Notes: generated by a model from the letters alone, not told the origin. Counted from the first letter of the stretch, positions 1 through 7,080 are shown. The stretch: DNA of 12,049 bases from Patescibacteria group bacterium (GCA_018817245.1 JAHIUG010000071.1:1-12049), one strand, 5' to 3'. Numbers and translations are program-made.

Positions 1-1566
1 CGCGTAAGTTACAACGCCTTGGCTGACTGTTCCCACCATATCAACCTCACTTACACTTCCGGCAATCGTGAGATCTTGCACTGCGTCAAAAGTAAGTGTG
101 GCTTTTTGTCCTACTTTAACATTAGAAACATCCACTTCGTTCAAAGATACTTGAGCGATTTTGGCTTTTGTGAGAAGCGTTGTCAAAACTGTGGAGGCTG
201 ATACTTGGTCTGTATTTTTAACTCCGATTTTAGCAATAACTCCGTTAAATGGTGCGCGGACAGTGTGGTTATTCAACTCTTCAATTGCATCTCGCAAAGT
301 ATCGTGGGCATTTTGAAGAGACGAACTTTTTTGCGCGATTGTGTTTAGTGAGGTTTTTATTTCAATATCTTCCGCTCCGTCCTTAGAATCTTCCAGCGAT
401 TGGCGGCGTTCTTCAACTGTCTCAAGTGCTGCCGCAACATCTTCCGGATCCGGACCTGCCATAAGATCAGCAAGCTCAGCTTCAGCTTGAGCAAGAGTGG
501 TTAACGCATTGTCATATGTTACATACGCTTCGGCAATGGAATCTTGCTGGGATTCGATTGTTCCATAAGCATTTGTAATGCTGTTAATATCGGATTGAAT
601 TGTGGATTTGTATTGATCAAGGCTCGATTGGCTAAACGAAGAGGATGTAAGACTCGCATCCAAACCATCTTTCATATCTTCCAAAAAATCAACGGTTATT
701 TTCAGAGCATCATCGACTGTAATCATCGCGACCTCGATTTGGTCCATATCTTCTTCGGATAATTGTAGAGGATCGACTGCATCTCGCGCTTTTTCAATAA
801 CGCTTTTTGCCAAGTCGTAACTTGTGTATGCCTGGATTCTTTTTCCTTGATCAAGAACTGAAAAAAGATTTGTAAAGTATATATTTGACACTTGGCCATC
901 CACACCCAAAATATCATTTGAATCATCTAATGCCTTTCGCAATGTTACGATTAGATTTTTTAGTGCTATAACGTTTTTATCATAAACATCGCGAACAACT
1001 TTAGGAGTTTCGCCATCAGCTTCCAGTTTAACGTCTTGTTCAGCAGCGCGAACTTTAGCTTCCGCTTTCATAACTGCGAGCGCGTCAGGTGGTTCTTGGA
1101 GTTTTGCCAGATTTCGCTCTGCTTGATTTAAAGCATTCTGAGCTTGCAAAAGAGATGAGTTGTCTTGAGGCTGAATTAGTTTCTCGTATGATATTTTGGC
1201 AGACTCCAAGCTAAGTTGAGCATCACGTACGCTTTGCTCCGCACTTCTTACTGTTTTGAGCGCTGTCTGTTTATCAATTTCAAACAAAGGATCATTAGTA
1301 GTAACTTCCTGCCCAAGTTCCACATAAGTTTTAATTATTGCTCCGGACACGCTCGGTTTAACATCAAGTTCGTTTTCAGCGGAAACCTGGCCGCTTGCAG
1401 AAATTGAAGTAATAATAGAACCGCGTGTTGCAGCAGCTAAAACATAGCGAGTAGGCTCAATAACTCCATTTTGCTGAATACCTATTATAGTTCCGGCAAT
1501 TGCAATAACCGAACAAACTCCAATAAACGATTTCTTCTTTGCTACACGTTTAATGCGATGAATCAT
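1..1566 (-). CDS. HlyD/MacA-type periplasmic (extracytoplasmic) efflux adaptor subunit, 3' end cut by the window edge
   Basis: The frame is open from the ATG at 1566 to the left edge (522 codons, no stop). Residues 1-13 are basic and residues 14-33 form one membrane anchor. Residues about 52-95 look like the first half of a biotinyl-lipoyl domain (ASGQV, VSGAI, LGQEV, DPLFEID). About 335 residues of mostly helical, Gln/Ala/Glu-rich sequence follow, then the second lipoyl half at about 430-465 (VRAPFNGVI). The start of the beta-barrel domain follows (VSLNEVDV, KVGQKATLTFD). In the family, such adaptors bridge an inner-membrane ABC (MacB) or RND pump to the outside. An ABC ATPase and permease would be expected just beyond the left edge. 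The hairpin between the lipoyl halves is much longer than in MacA. The gene is last in a minus-strand operon, 13 bases after the preceding stop, with no visible Shine-Dalgarno site. Family call firm; transported substrate unknown. Confidence 0.88.
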   Translation of the reverse strand, partial: MIHRIKRVAKKKSFIGVCSVIAIAGTIIGIQQNGVIEPTRYVLAAATRGSIITSISASGQVSAENELDVKPSVSGAIIKTYVELGQEVTTNDPLFEIDKQTALKTVRSAEQSVRDAQLSLESAKISYEKLIQPQDNSSLLQAQNALNQAERNLAKLQEPPDALAVMKAEAKVRAAEQDVKLEADGETPKVVRDVYDKNVIALKNLIVTLRKALDDSNDILGVDGQVSNIYFTNLFSVLDQGKRIQAYTSYDLAKSVIEKARDAVDPLQLSEEDMDQIEVAMITVDDALKITVDFLEDMKDGLDASLTSSSFSQSSLDQYKSTIQSDINSITNAYGTIESQQDSIAEAYVTYDNALTTLAQAEAELADLMAGPDPEDVAAALETVEERRQSLEDSKDGAEDIEIKTSLNTIAQKSSSLQNAHDTLRDAIEELNNHTVRAPFNGVIAKIGVKNTDQVSASTVLTTLLTKAKIAQVSLNEVDVSNVKVGQKATLTFDAVQDLTIAGSVSEVDMVGTVSQGVVTYA

Positions 1567-1579
1567 AATTTAGTTTGAA

Positions 1580-2035
1580 TTAACGGCCCATACCCGGCTC
1601 GAAGATGCGAATCAGTCGCGCTTCGATCTGACCCTGGTCGTTCGGTGTTCCAAACACAGCTATTGAAAGACCCGGCTTTAGGTCGTTCAAGGAGCTCTGA
1701 CCTCTTCCTGATCTTATTGAAGTTGAAGAAGTCGTTAACACGCTTTGTTCAATTTCATCTTTACCTTGAACGATAAGAGCGGATTCGGAAGTTGAAATAA
1801 TTTCTCCGAAAACACCGTTTGCTCCCGGCAGACCGGGTGGCATCATTGGAACCCGGCCAAGGCCGGGCTTTTGTCGACCGAAATCGCGTTCGTACCGGTC
1901 ATACCATTTGGAAAAATGAAGAGCTTTACGTTCTCCTATTTTTACGCCCAAAGAAAAAGTGCCGATAAGAAAAATGATTATTGCCAATGTTGCAAGAATT
2001 ATATATAGGGGCTTGGAAGTGATTTGTTTAAGCAT
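1580..2035 (-). CDS. Membrane-anchored DUF5666-like protein
   Basis: This 151-residue protein has one N-terminal membrane helix (about residues 10-32, very Ile/Leu-rich). A charged juxtamembrane stretch and a Pro/Gly-rich linker (about 55-72) follow. The C-terminal half is a small beta-rich domain: GEIISTSESALIVQG, then a Ser/Thr-rich strand, then LKPGLSIAVFG and IEARLIRIFEP. The pattern 'G.I.....alvV......L.pG..v.v.G......i.A..Ir' resembles the DUF5666 / OB-like domain often found beside efflux adaptors in Patescibacteria (from memory). The bulk of the protein should lie outside the membrane. It sits 11 bases after the membrane protein gene and 13 bases before the adaptor gene, so it is almost certainly co-transcribed and may be an accessory of the pump. 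No enzymatic motif is visible. Confidence 0.75.
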   Translation of the reverse strand: MLKQITSKPLYIILATLAIIIFLIGTFSLGVKIGERKALHFSKWYDRYERDFGRQKPGLGRVPMMPPGLPGANGVFGEIISTSESALIVQGKDEIEQSVLTTSSTSIRSGRGQSSLNDLKPGLSIAVFGTPNDQGQIEARLIRIFEPGMGR

Positions 2036-2046
2036 ATTTATTTAGA

Positions 2047-2472
2047 TTAGCTATTAGTTGCAGAAGAATGAATTAAAGTTAAATTTTTTAGTGATCTCCA
2101 AGCATCTGCGAGTGCGATAAGCGCTATGAAAAATAAAGAGCATACACAAACAATCAGCGCTGTTTCAGCCGGTATTGTCTCAAGCAGGCCCGTGAAATAA
2201 TTACGCGCGTTCGCGAATACAATGTCCGAATCCGTTGTTGCCAGACGGATATATTCAAAAAAGGAAGAAGCGCGCAGTTCCTGCCAAAATATAGACAATG
2301 AACTCACCACATATGCCGCGCTTGCCATAAAACCGCACAACGCAAGAATCAGGCGAGTGCGAATTTTGCGTAATCGCGCAGCGTTTATTGCGTTTACGAT
2401 ACGTTTATACAAAAGAGGATCCGCTTCTATTTGCTGAAGACTTGATACTGGTAATAATACTGGTTCTTGCAT
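2047..2472 (-). CDS. Two-helix membrane protein after the sigma factor; candidate anti-sigma factor
   Basis: This 141-residue protein has a cytoplasmic-looking N-terminal segment (residues 1-40, ending in a basic run ARLRKIRTR). A first membrane helix lies at about 41-62, an external loop of about 40 residues follows, and a second membrane helix sits at about 103-125 with a short tail. I do not recognise the family. Directly following an ECF sigma gene (gap 47 bases), a small protein with a soluble N-terminus and membrane helices fits the position of a membrane anti-sigma factor. However, the zinc anti-sigma motif (HxxxCxxC) is absent, so this role is inferred from position only. No Shine-Dalgarno site is visible before the ATG. 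Confidence 0.7.
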   Translation of the reverse strand: MQEPVLLPVSSLQQIEADPLLYKRIVNAINAARLRKIRTRLILALCGFMASAAYVVSSLSIFWQELRASSFFEYIRLATTDSDIVFANARNYFTGLLETIPAETALIVCVCSLFFIALIALADAWRSLKNLTLIHSSATNS

Positions 2473-2519
2473 ATTCTTGTTATTTAATACGTGAATGTAC
2501 TGATGTTTGGTGCATTTCT

Positions 2520-3092
2520 TTAAATTTTTTCGTAATTTGTCAGAAGTTTTCGTAATAATTGAATACCTCTACGATAGCGGCTTTTGACAGTATTCATGGG
2601 TTCTTTAAGCGCGTCCGCGATTTCTTGGAAAGTTAAATTTTCCGTGTCATGCATTAGAATTACGGCGCGTGCAGATTGCGGGATTTTTTTTAGCCCTTCG
2701 TCAATATATGCAGCGATTTCTTCATTTTGAAGAATATCGTTCGCCAAAGGACGGTTGTCTTCTATTGAGTTTATTGAATCGCCGCCAAGCAAATCTTTCT
2801 CAAAATGCGAGATTGACGAAGCGTTGTTTTTTCTAAAATTATCAATACAATTATTTCTGGCAATTGCAAAAACCCAAGCCTTGAAAGATTTTGATACATC
2901 AAATCTTTTCAGATTTTTCCAAGTTTTTAAAAATGTTTCCTGCGTAAGATCTTCAGCTAGAGAAGAATCGTGAGTGAGCCGAAATAAAAAGCGATAAACA
3001 GGCGTGAGATATCGCTTTATCAATATACCCAGTGCTTTATCTTCACCCTGTCTAAATAAAATAATAAGTTCCTGATCAGAAAGCTTGTCCAT
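2520..3092 (-). CDS. ECF-family RNA polymerase sigma factor (sigma-70 family)
   Basis: The 190-residue protein has the two ECF domains. The sigma-2 domain spans about residues 5-75, with the region 2.2 core DLTQETFLKTWKNL and the region 2.4 promoter-reading helix WVFAIARNNCIDNFRK. An acidic linker follows at about 78-115. The sigma-4 domain lies at about 125-185, with helix-turn-helix LTFQEIADAL...NTVKSRYRRG. It should direct polymerase to a small regulon, plausibly its own operon, which continues with a membrane protein, a DUF5666-like protein and an efflux adaptor. The ATG at 3092 was chosen because MDKLSDQEL is the usual ECF opening. A GTG at 3110 adds only MLIITL. Neither start has a Shine-Dalgarno site. 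A -10-like GATAAT lies at 3127-3122 on the minus strand, without a clear -35. The ECF subgroup cannot be assigned by eye. Confidence 0.93.
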   Translation of the reverse strand: MDKLSDQELIILFRQGEDKALGILIKRYLTPVYRFLFRLTHDSSLAEDLTQETFLKTWKNLKRFDVSKSFKAWVFAIARNNCIDNFRKNNASSISHFEKDLLGGDSINSIEDNRPLANDILQNEEIAAYIDEGLKKIPQSARAVILMHDTENLTFQEIADALKEPMNTVKSRYRRGIQLLRKLLTNYEKI

Positions 3093-3166
3093 GAGAGTAA
3101 TAATTAGCACAAAGCATGCTTATTATCAATACGCTTAATACTGGATTTTTAGTGCATTCGAGTAAC

Positions 3167-3214
3167 ACCTGGCACTCAGGTATCAGGTACGCGGGTACCA
3201 GGTACTTGATATTA
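3167..3214. repeat. GTAC-rich intergenic element, longest copy in the window
   Basis: The divergent intergenic region holds a run of CAGGTA/GGTAC units with an inverted pair (ACCTGG at 3167-3172, CCAGGT at 3198-3203), and ends in AGGTACTTGATATTA. Shorter relatives occur at 5101-5130 and 7232-7257, and possibly at 9482-9497, all intergenic. The function is unknown. It lies about 40 bases upstream of the -10 box of the 3281 gene and about 75 bases upstream of the sigma gene start. Confidence 0.5.
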
Positions 3215-3228
3215 GGCGAGTCGGTTTG

Positions 3229-3257
3229 TTTAATGATTACCGGTTTTCTGCTATAAT
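3229..3257 (+). promoter_or_regulatory. Putative promoter of the secreted propeller gene
   Basis: A perfect -10 TATAAT lies at 3252-3257 with a poor -35 (TTTAAT, 3229-3234) at 17-base spacing. Transcription would start near 3264, leaving a leader of about 17 bases with no Shine-Dalgarno site before the ATG at 3281. Confidence 0.6.
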
Positions 3258-3280
3258 TCTTTGATAAATGAAATCAAAAT

Positions 3281-4882
3281 ATGTTTAAAAAAATTATATT
3301 ATTTTCAATTTTTGCAGCTTTTTGCATTACGCCATCTGCCTTTGCGGCAACCTTAGCCCAAAGATTAAACGGCTACATTTTATTGCAGGTCGAAGCTAAC
3401 GGAGAAGCCTGGTATGTTGATCCGGTAACATTAACCAGAAGTTATTTAAAAAACGGAGATGTGGCATATAGCGCACTAAGGGAATTCGGATTAGGTATCA
3501 AAAATGCTGATCTGGATAAAATACCGGTCGGCGTGGAGACGAGGTTTAGCGATACTGATACTGATGGAGACGGTTTATCTGACAAATTGGAAGATGGTTT
3601 AAAGACTGATTCAACATTAGCTGATACTGATGGCGATGGAATATCAGACGGAATCGAAGTCTTACAAAACAACACAAGCCCTTTAGGTCAAGGTGATTTG
3701 ATGTATGATGCGGCTTTGATCGCCAGATTAAAAGGTAGGATTTTATTGCAAGTTGAATCTCATGGTGAATCCTGGTATTTGAATCCAAAAGATGGAAAAA
3801 GATATTATATGAAAGACGGGGATGCAGCCTATCAGATCATGAGGTATTTGAGTCTCGGTATCACCAATGTTGACTTATCTTCCATCACGGTTAATGAGAA
3901 ATTCGATGCTAATCCTGTGGCTGAGGATGTTAAACCAGAAGAAGAAACGCCGATGGTGAGAGGCGTTGTAGATCCGGATTTCACGGTCGAGGTATACGAT
4001 AAGAGCAGGACAATGGCCGGAACGACTTTATTTGCAGATAATCACAATATAGATAAACCAAGGATCATAGAAGTAAACATGCTTGGCGAAATCATCTGGG
4101 AATATGATATTCCACAGGAGTTGAAGACTTATACCAATCCCGGTTTTGATGTTGAGCTGTTGTCGAATAATAATGTTTTATTCGTTTTGCCGGGTAACGG
4201 GATATACGAAGTCAACCGGGATAAAGCAGTGGTCTGGTCGTATAAGACAACCAAGATATCTCACGATGCGGATCGACTGCCAAATGGCAACACTCTGTTT
4301 GTCTTTGGCAATAATGATCTCTCGAGTGATGTGCAGGTCGTGGAGGTTAATCCGAAAGGAGAACGTGTCTGGACTTGGTATGCTAATGATCATTTTGATT
4401 ACGAACCGTATAAGAGCATAAATAAACAGGGTTGGACACACACGAATGCCGTTTCCAGACTGAGTAATGGAAATACCCTTATAAGCACACGGAATTTTAA
4501 TATGGTTATTGAAGTAAATCAGCAAGGCGAAGTTGTTAATACGATTGGCGAAGATCTTATGGTTGAGCAGCATGATCCTTGTTTACTTGATAATGGGAAT
4601 CTGCTATTTGCAAACCATGGAACTCCGGAAAAAGCCGTTGAGATCGATCAAAATGAAAAAGTTGTATGGGAATACGCAATCACGGATAACAACCAATGGC
4701 CTGTCAGAGATGCGAATCGGCTGCCGAATGGAAATACGTTGATCGTCACGACATCAAAAATTATTGAGGTCAGCGAAGATAAAACTGTCGTTTGGTCATT
4801 TGCGATAAAAGATACAAGCAAATTTATCAGAGAAGCATCAGCCGGTTTGGGCTTCTATAAAGCTGTAAGAATTGCTGAATAA
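3281..4882 (+). CDS. Secreted protein with Patescibacteria repeat domains, TSP type-3 calcium repeats and an arylsulfotransferase-like beta-propeller
   Basis: This is a 533-residue protein. Residues 1-22 are a signal peptide (MFKKII..., cleavage near SAFA-AT). Two copies of a domain of about 60 residues follow, at about 26-84 (RLNGYILLQVEANGEAWY) and 146-205 (RLKGRILLQVESHGESWY). This domain is frequent in Parcubacteria and has no known function. Between the copies, residues 91-135 hold thrombospondin type-3-like calcium repeats (DTDTDGDGLSD, DTDGDGISDG). From about 230 to the end the protein repeats 'D..RLpNGNTL......iiEv...g.vvW.y', the blade pattern of arylsulfotransferase (ASST) and related propellers. 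WTHTNAV (His387) and EQHDP (His431) are candidate counterparts of the active-site histidines. Sulfotransfer is therefore possible but unproven; adhesion or ligand binding is equally open. No sortase signal or C-terminal membrane helix is seen. It is a single gene, divergent from the sigma operon. Confidence 0.88.
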   Translation: MFKKIILFSIFAAFCITPSAFAATLAQRLNGYILLQVEANGEAWYVDPVTLTRSYLKNGDVAYSALREFGLGIKNADLDKIPVGVETRFSDTDTDGDGLSDKLEDGLKTDSTLADTDGDGISDGIEVLQNNTSPLGQGDLMYDAALIARLKGRILLQVESHGESWYLNPKDGKRYYMKDGDAAYQIMRYLSLGITNVDLSSITVNEKFDANPVAEDVKPEEETPMVRGVVDPDFTVEVYDKSRTMAGTTLFADNHNIDKPRIIEVNMLGEIIWEYDIPQELKTYTNPGFDVELLSNNNVLFVLPGNGIYEVNRDKAVVWSYKTTKISHDADRLPNGNTLFVFGNNDLSSDVQVVEVNPKGERVWTWYANDHFDYEPYKSINKQGWTHTNAVSRLSNGNTLISTRNFNMVIEVNQQGEVVNTIGEDLMVEQHDPCLLDNGNLLFANHGTPEKAVEIDQNEKVVWEYAITDNNQWPVRDANRLPNGNTLIVTTSKIIEVSEDKTVVWSFAIKDTSKFIREASAGLGFYKAVRIAE

Positions 4883-5041
4883 TTGGATTTTCTAGGAAGA
4901 TAGAGGTGCGGTCTGTAGATTGCCGATAGGAGCTTTTTGGTGGGTTTTCGGATATTTGATTTAAACTCTTAATTAATTACAATTGGATAATAAGCCGTAA
5001 AAACATTGATCAATGATCACATCAAGTAAAACAATCTTAAC

Positions 5042-5090
5042 ACCAACAAAAAGTGCGTGGCCGCGCACTTTTTGTTGGTTTTGAATTTTT
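5042..5090. terminator. Long perfect hairpin, probable bidirectional terminator
   Basis: The arm CCAACAAAAAGTGCG (5043-5057) pairs perfectly with 5064-5078 across a six-base GC-rich loop, with one more A-T pair outside. The 3' side continues TTTT GAA TTTTTT. A 15-bp perfect stem with internal A5/T5 runs and a T-rich exit fits a rho-independent terminator for the 3281-4882 gene, although it lies about 160 bases after the stop. Confidence 0.8.
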
Positions 5091-5100
5091 TAATACCAGC

Positions 5101-5130
5101 CTCAGAGATGTGATTGGTACATTGATATTA
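5101..5130. repeat. GTAC-type intergenic element, copy 2
   Basis: CTCAG at 5101-5105 is followed by GGTACATTGATATTA at 5116-5130. This closely matches the end of the 3167-3214 element (AGGTACTTGATATTA). It lies just inside the left edge of the GC-richer segment. Confidence 0.4.
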
Positions 5131-5154
5131 GAATGCGGTTTCAAGTACATGGGC

Positions 5155-5183
5155 TTGACAAAACGGGCGTATTCGTATATTGA
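5155..5183 (+). promoter_or_regulatory. Sigma-70 promoter of the lipoprotein/barrel gene
   Basis: A perfect -35 TTGACA (5155-5160) is followed at 17 bases by TATTGA (5178-5183). TATATT at 5176-5181 is an alternative. Transcription would start near 5190, giving a leader of about 58 bases, much longer than for the Patescibacteria-type genes here. Confidence 0.6.
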
Positions 5184-5247
5184 ATAAGTGGGTAGCGTTC
5201 GTATCTTCAAAACTAAAAACATCTGTTTGCTAAAAAAAGGCGGTGCA

Positions 5248-6306
5248 ATGAAACATCTCAACATCCTGGTAATGTTACTCTGTCTTATGTTGCTGCGCTG
5301 TGGTGTTGCTTCAAAAACTCAGTTTATATCAGATGATGATCGAGTCCGGTTCGATGTAGCGATCGGCTCATGGGATTACAGTGCCACTCCTGAACACAAC
5401 AAAGATATAACTTTCCTGGAGTATCTCAAGCAGCATCGCGATGAAGCTGGCAAAAGGCCACTGCTATCCGTACATCACGTTAAAGACCGTGATTATGAGC
5501 TAGTCATTTGCCAGACGAATGAATGTGATACTTTCTCGCTACGTTTCATACGACGCGGTAAAATAATCTATGCGTCATTTCGCGAAATACCGAATGGTGA
5601 ACCTCATTCCCAATTCGGGAAGGTATACGCGCCGGATCTCTACGGTATCGCTAAGATCGACATGTACGCGGGCTGTGTGATTCGAGTTCAAATGATCGGA
5701 AAGCGCAGAGAGATGCCTTCGACGATCAATGCCCTCATCACAGAAGAAAAATTGCCTAAAAATAATAACCGAAAAGTCACGACCGTACCTGAAAAGCTCT
5801 TTGCAGAAACAGAGCGGCTGAACTATTGGGCAGATGAACCGTTTTACTTCATTAACAAGAATAAGGGCATGTGTATACCAGTTATTGGAACGGCTTCTGG
5901 AGTGTTCGTATCACCAGGCGTAAGCATTTCCAGTGGTTGGGGTAAGGACGGTGAGCACAGCGTTGCGCTTGGCACGGAATTCTCAGCCCTATACTTTCAT
6001 GGCGGGTTTGCTGGATTTGGTACTTGGACTGGTGGCTACCTTGACGTGTTGTACGATACTGGAACCAAAGGTATCCGAAGCAGTATCGGCCCAGAAATCG
6101 GATGGGGGCCGTTCGGTATCGACGGCGGATACGTTCTCGACTTAGCCGGTGGCAAGGCTCACCACGGAGTCCAAGCTCGGGGGCTCTTTTCAATCTCGTT
6201 TGTCCAAGGCTTTGCTCGTCTCGGTTACATCCAAGGCTACGGGACTGATTTTGGTGGCGGTATGCTCGTAAAAATCCCGTTTCGCCTGACCAATGACTCG
6301 AAGTGA
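5248..6306 (+). CDS. Exported protein, possible lipoprotein, with a beta-barrel-like C-terminal half; family not recognised
   Basis: I chose the ATG at 5248 (352 residues) because AAAGGCGG precedes it and the protein then opens with a signal peptide. An upstream in-frame ATG at 5188 would bury the signal. Residues 4-17 are hydrophobic and end LLRC (Cys18). This resembles a lipobox, but Arg at -1 is atypical, so lipidation is uncertain. Residues 20-215 are mixed alpha/beta with no motif I know. From about 216 to the end, alternating Gly/aromatic strands (VSISSGWG, YFHGGFAGFG, GPEIGWGPFG, GFARLGYIQGYG, GGGMLVKI) look like outer-membrane barrel hairpins. Such a barrel would be odd in a single-membrane Patescibacterium. 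Local GC is high (38 of 60 bases at 6121-6180). The gene has its own promoter and terminator. Function unknown. Confidence 0.8.
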   Translation: MKHLNILVMLLCLMLLRCGVASKTQFISDDDRVRFDVAIGSWDYSATPEHNKDITFLEYLKQHRDEAGKRPLLSVHHVKDRDYELVICQTNECDTFSLRFIRRGKIIYASFREIPNGEPHSQFGKVYAPDLYGIAKIDMYAGCVIRVQMIGKRREMPSTINALITEEKLPKNNNRKVTTVPEKLFAETERLNYWADEPFYFINKNKGMCIPVIGTASGVFVSPGVSISSGWGKDGEHSVALGTEFSALYFHGGFAGFGTWTGGYLDVLYDTGTKGIRSSIGPEIGWGPFGIDGGYVLDLAGGKAHHGVQARGLFSISFVQGFARLGYIQGYGTDFGGGMLVKIPFRLTNDSK

Positions 6307-6312
6307 TCATTT

Positions 6313-6350
6313 GCCCGCATTGTCATCTGGATAATGCGGGCTTTTTATTT
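6313..6350 (+). terminator. Intrinsic terminator of the 5248-6306 gene
   Basis: A perfect 9-bp stem GCCCGCATT (6313-6321) / AATGCGGGC (6333-6341) with an 11-base loop is followed by TTTTTATTT. It begins 6 bases after the stop codon. Confidence 0.93.
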
Positions 6351-6403
6351 ACTCCTTGACCGAGTTATTTCTCCATGGTTCACTTATTTTGGAATCGTTC
6401 AAC

Positions 6404-6412
6404 AAGGAGGTT
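6404..6412 (+). promoter_or_regulatory. Full Shine-Dalgarno site that fixes the 6416 start
   Basis: AAGGAGGTT ends three bases before the ATG at 6416, an almost complete anti-16S match. It is the only strong ribosome-binding site in the window and rules out the in-frame ATG at 6356. That ATG overlaps a -35-like TTGACC (6356-6361), which has no good -10 box after it. Confidence 0.85.
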
Positions 6413-6415
6413 CAA

Positions 6416-6766
6416 ATGTATTGCGCACCGATTCGAGCTTTTTTCAAAATACCGGCGTACGTTGCGCTTACCGCGGTTTCGCCGGCTGCAGCCATCGTCT
6501 GCCTGCCTGTCACCATTCCGCTCTTCTGTCTTGGTATCGCGTCTCTCAAAAAAGTCATGGATATAGGACTTGAACCGGAAGACGACGAAGACGATCTGGC
6601 AGAGACCTTTCCCATTGGCATTCTGATAGCTGGGTTCATTGCCCCATGCATCCTCGCGCCAGTAGTTCCGATTACAGGATCATATGAGCTGCTAAAGGAG
6701 TCCATCAACAATTTTCGCTCTGCTCTATGCCAGTCAAAACGCACAGTTCTTCCGGTGTCGCCATGA
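6416..6766 (+). CDS. Small membrane protein, first of a translationally coupled pair; unknown family
   Basis: This 116-residue protein has a long hydrophobic region at about 13-44 (Ala/Val/Pro-rich, probably one long helix or a tight hairpin). A very acidic linker follows at about 52-63 (EPEDDEDDLAE), then a second hydrophobic region at about 65-88 (IGILIAGFIAPCILAPVVPI) and a short charged tail. I recognise no family and no catalytic residue. The start is set by the AAGGAGGTT site. Its stop overlaps the next gene's start (ATGA, 6763-6766), so the two products are probably made in step and may act together. The segment lies between two strong terminators, so the pair forms a self-contained transcription unit. 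The layout resembles its partner's: hydrophobic block, acidic linker, hydrophobic block. Confidence 0.82.
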   Translation: MYCAPIRAFFKIPAYVALTAVSPAAAIVCLPVTIPLFCLGIASLKKVMDIGLEPEDDEDDLAETFPIGILIAGFIAPCILAPVVPITGSYELLKESINNFRSALCQSKRTVLPVSP

Positions 6767-7080
6767 GTCGGTACTGCTACATGTTGGGGATCCCATTGTT
6801 TGTGTCGTATTTTCTCGTGACAGGTCTGCTCAGCAGCGCGCTCTCGTTTGTGCTCTTGGTCGTCCTTTCACCGTTAATACTATTCAACTTCTTTTTCCAT
6901 CGACGTAACCTACGCCGTTTGGACGAGGAAGAATATGAGGACTTGACGTCTTCGGAAGAATTTAGCGCGCGAGCAGATGTGTGCGGAGGGTTACTACGAA
7001 TCATTGTTATGTTGCCGTTCGCACCGGCGATTCACGCCGGAGATCTGGTCATGAAATGTCTTGAAGGGGGTAGAGCGTAA
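6763..7080 (+). CDS. Small membrane protein, second of the coupled pair; unknown family
   Basis: The ATG at 6763 is chosen because it overlaps the previous stop as ATGA, and because the added N-terminus from 6727 would be a shadow of the upstream gene's C-terminal codons. The 105-residue product has a long hydrophobic stretch at about 7-45 (two helices or a hairpin), then a basic patch (HRRNLRR, 46-52). An acidic linker follows (LDEEEYEDLTSSEE, about 53-66), then a second, shorter hydrophobic segment (about 76-92). The basic patch after the membrane region suggests that the acidic linker is cytoplasmic. No family is recognised. Composition is GC-richer than the flanking Patescibacteria-type genes. 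Confidence 0.8.
   Translation: MSRYCYMLGIPLFVSYFLVTGLLSSALSFVLLVVLSPLILFNFFFHRRNLRRLDEEEYEDLTSSEEFSARADVCGGLLRIIVMLPFAPAIHAGDLVMKCLEGGRA

Larger units (their letters stand above)
4883..5247. other. Intergenic region without a gene (365 bases)
   Basis: I see no coding sequence here. Positions 4883-5040 are AT-rich with no convincing hairpin straight after the propeller gene; TTGATCAA with a repeated TGATCA at about 5007-5018 is the only motif. Then come the long hairpin (5042-5090), a GTAC-type element (5101-5130) and a consensus promoter (5155-5183). Base composition changes within this interval from AT-rich to nearly balanced, so it probably holds the left border of the foreign-looking segment. 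Confidence 0.6.

Noticed and set aside
3093..3110. GTG start six codons upstream for the sigma factor
   Set aside because: The added residues MLIITL are not typical for ECF factors, and MDKLSDQEL is. It remains possible, since neither start has a ribosome-binding site.
4178..4573. 131-codon minus-strand open frame
   Set aside because: It is antisense to the propeller repeats; periodic codons keep the frame open by chance.
5005..5020. TTGATCAATGATCA as an operator
   Set aside because: It is a short AT-rich palindrome with no promoter near it and no second copy, so it is not above chance.
5188..5247. Upstream ATG of the exported protein
   Set aside because: It would place 20 charged residues before the signal peptide, and it coincides with the expected transcription start.
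5882..6310. 142-codon open frame on the minus strand
   Set aside because: It lies fully antisense to the 5248-6306 gene in GC-rich DNA, and its product is Arg/Gln-rich without any domain. A terminator for the plus-strand gene overlaps its start region.
6412..6744. 110-codon minus-strand open frame
   Set aside because: It is Ser-rich and antisense to the small membrane protein gene, which has the strong ribosome-binding site.
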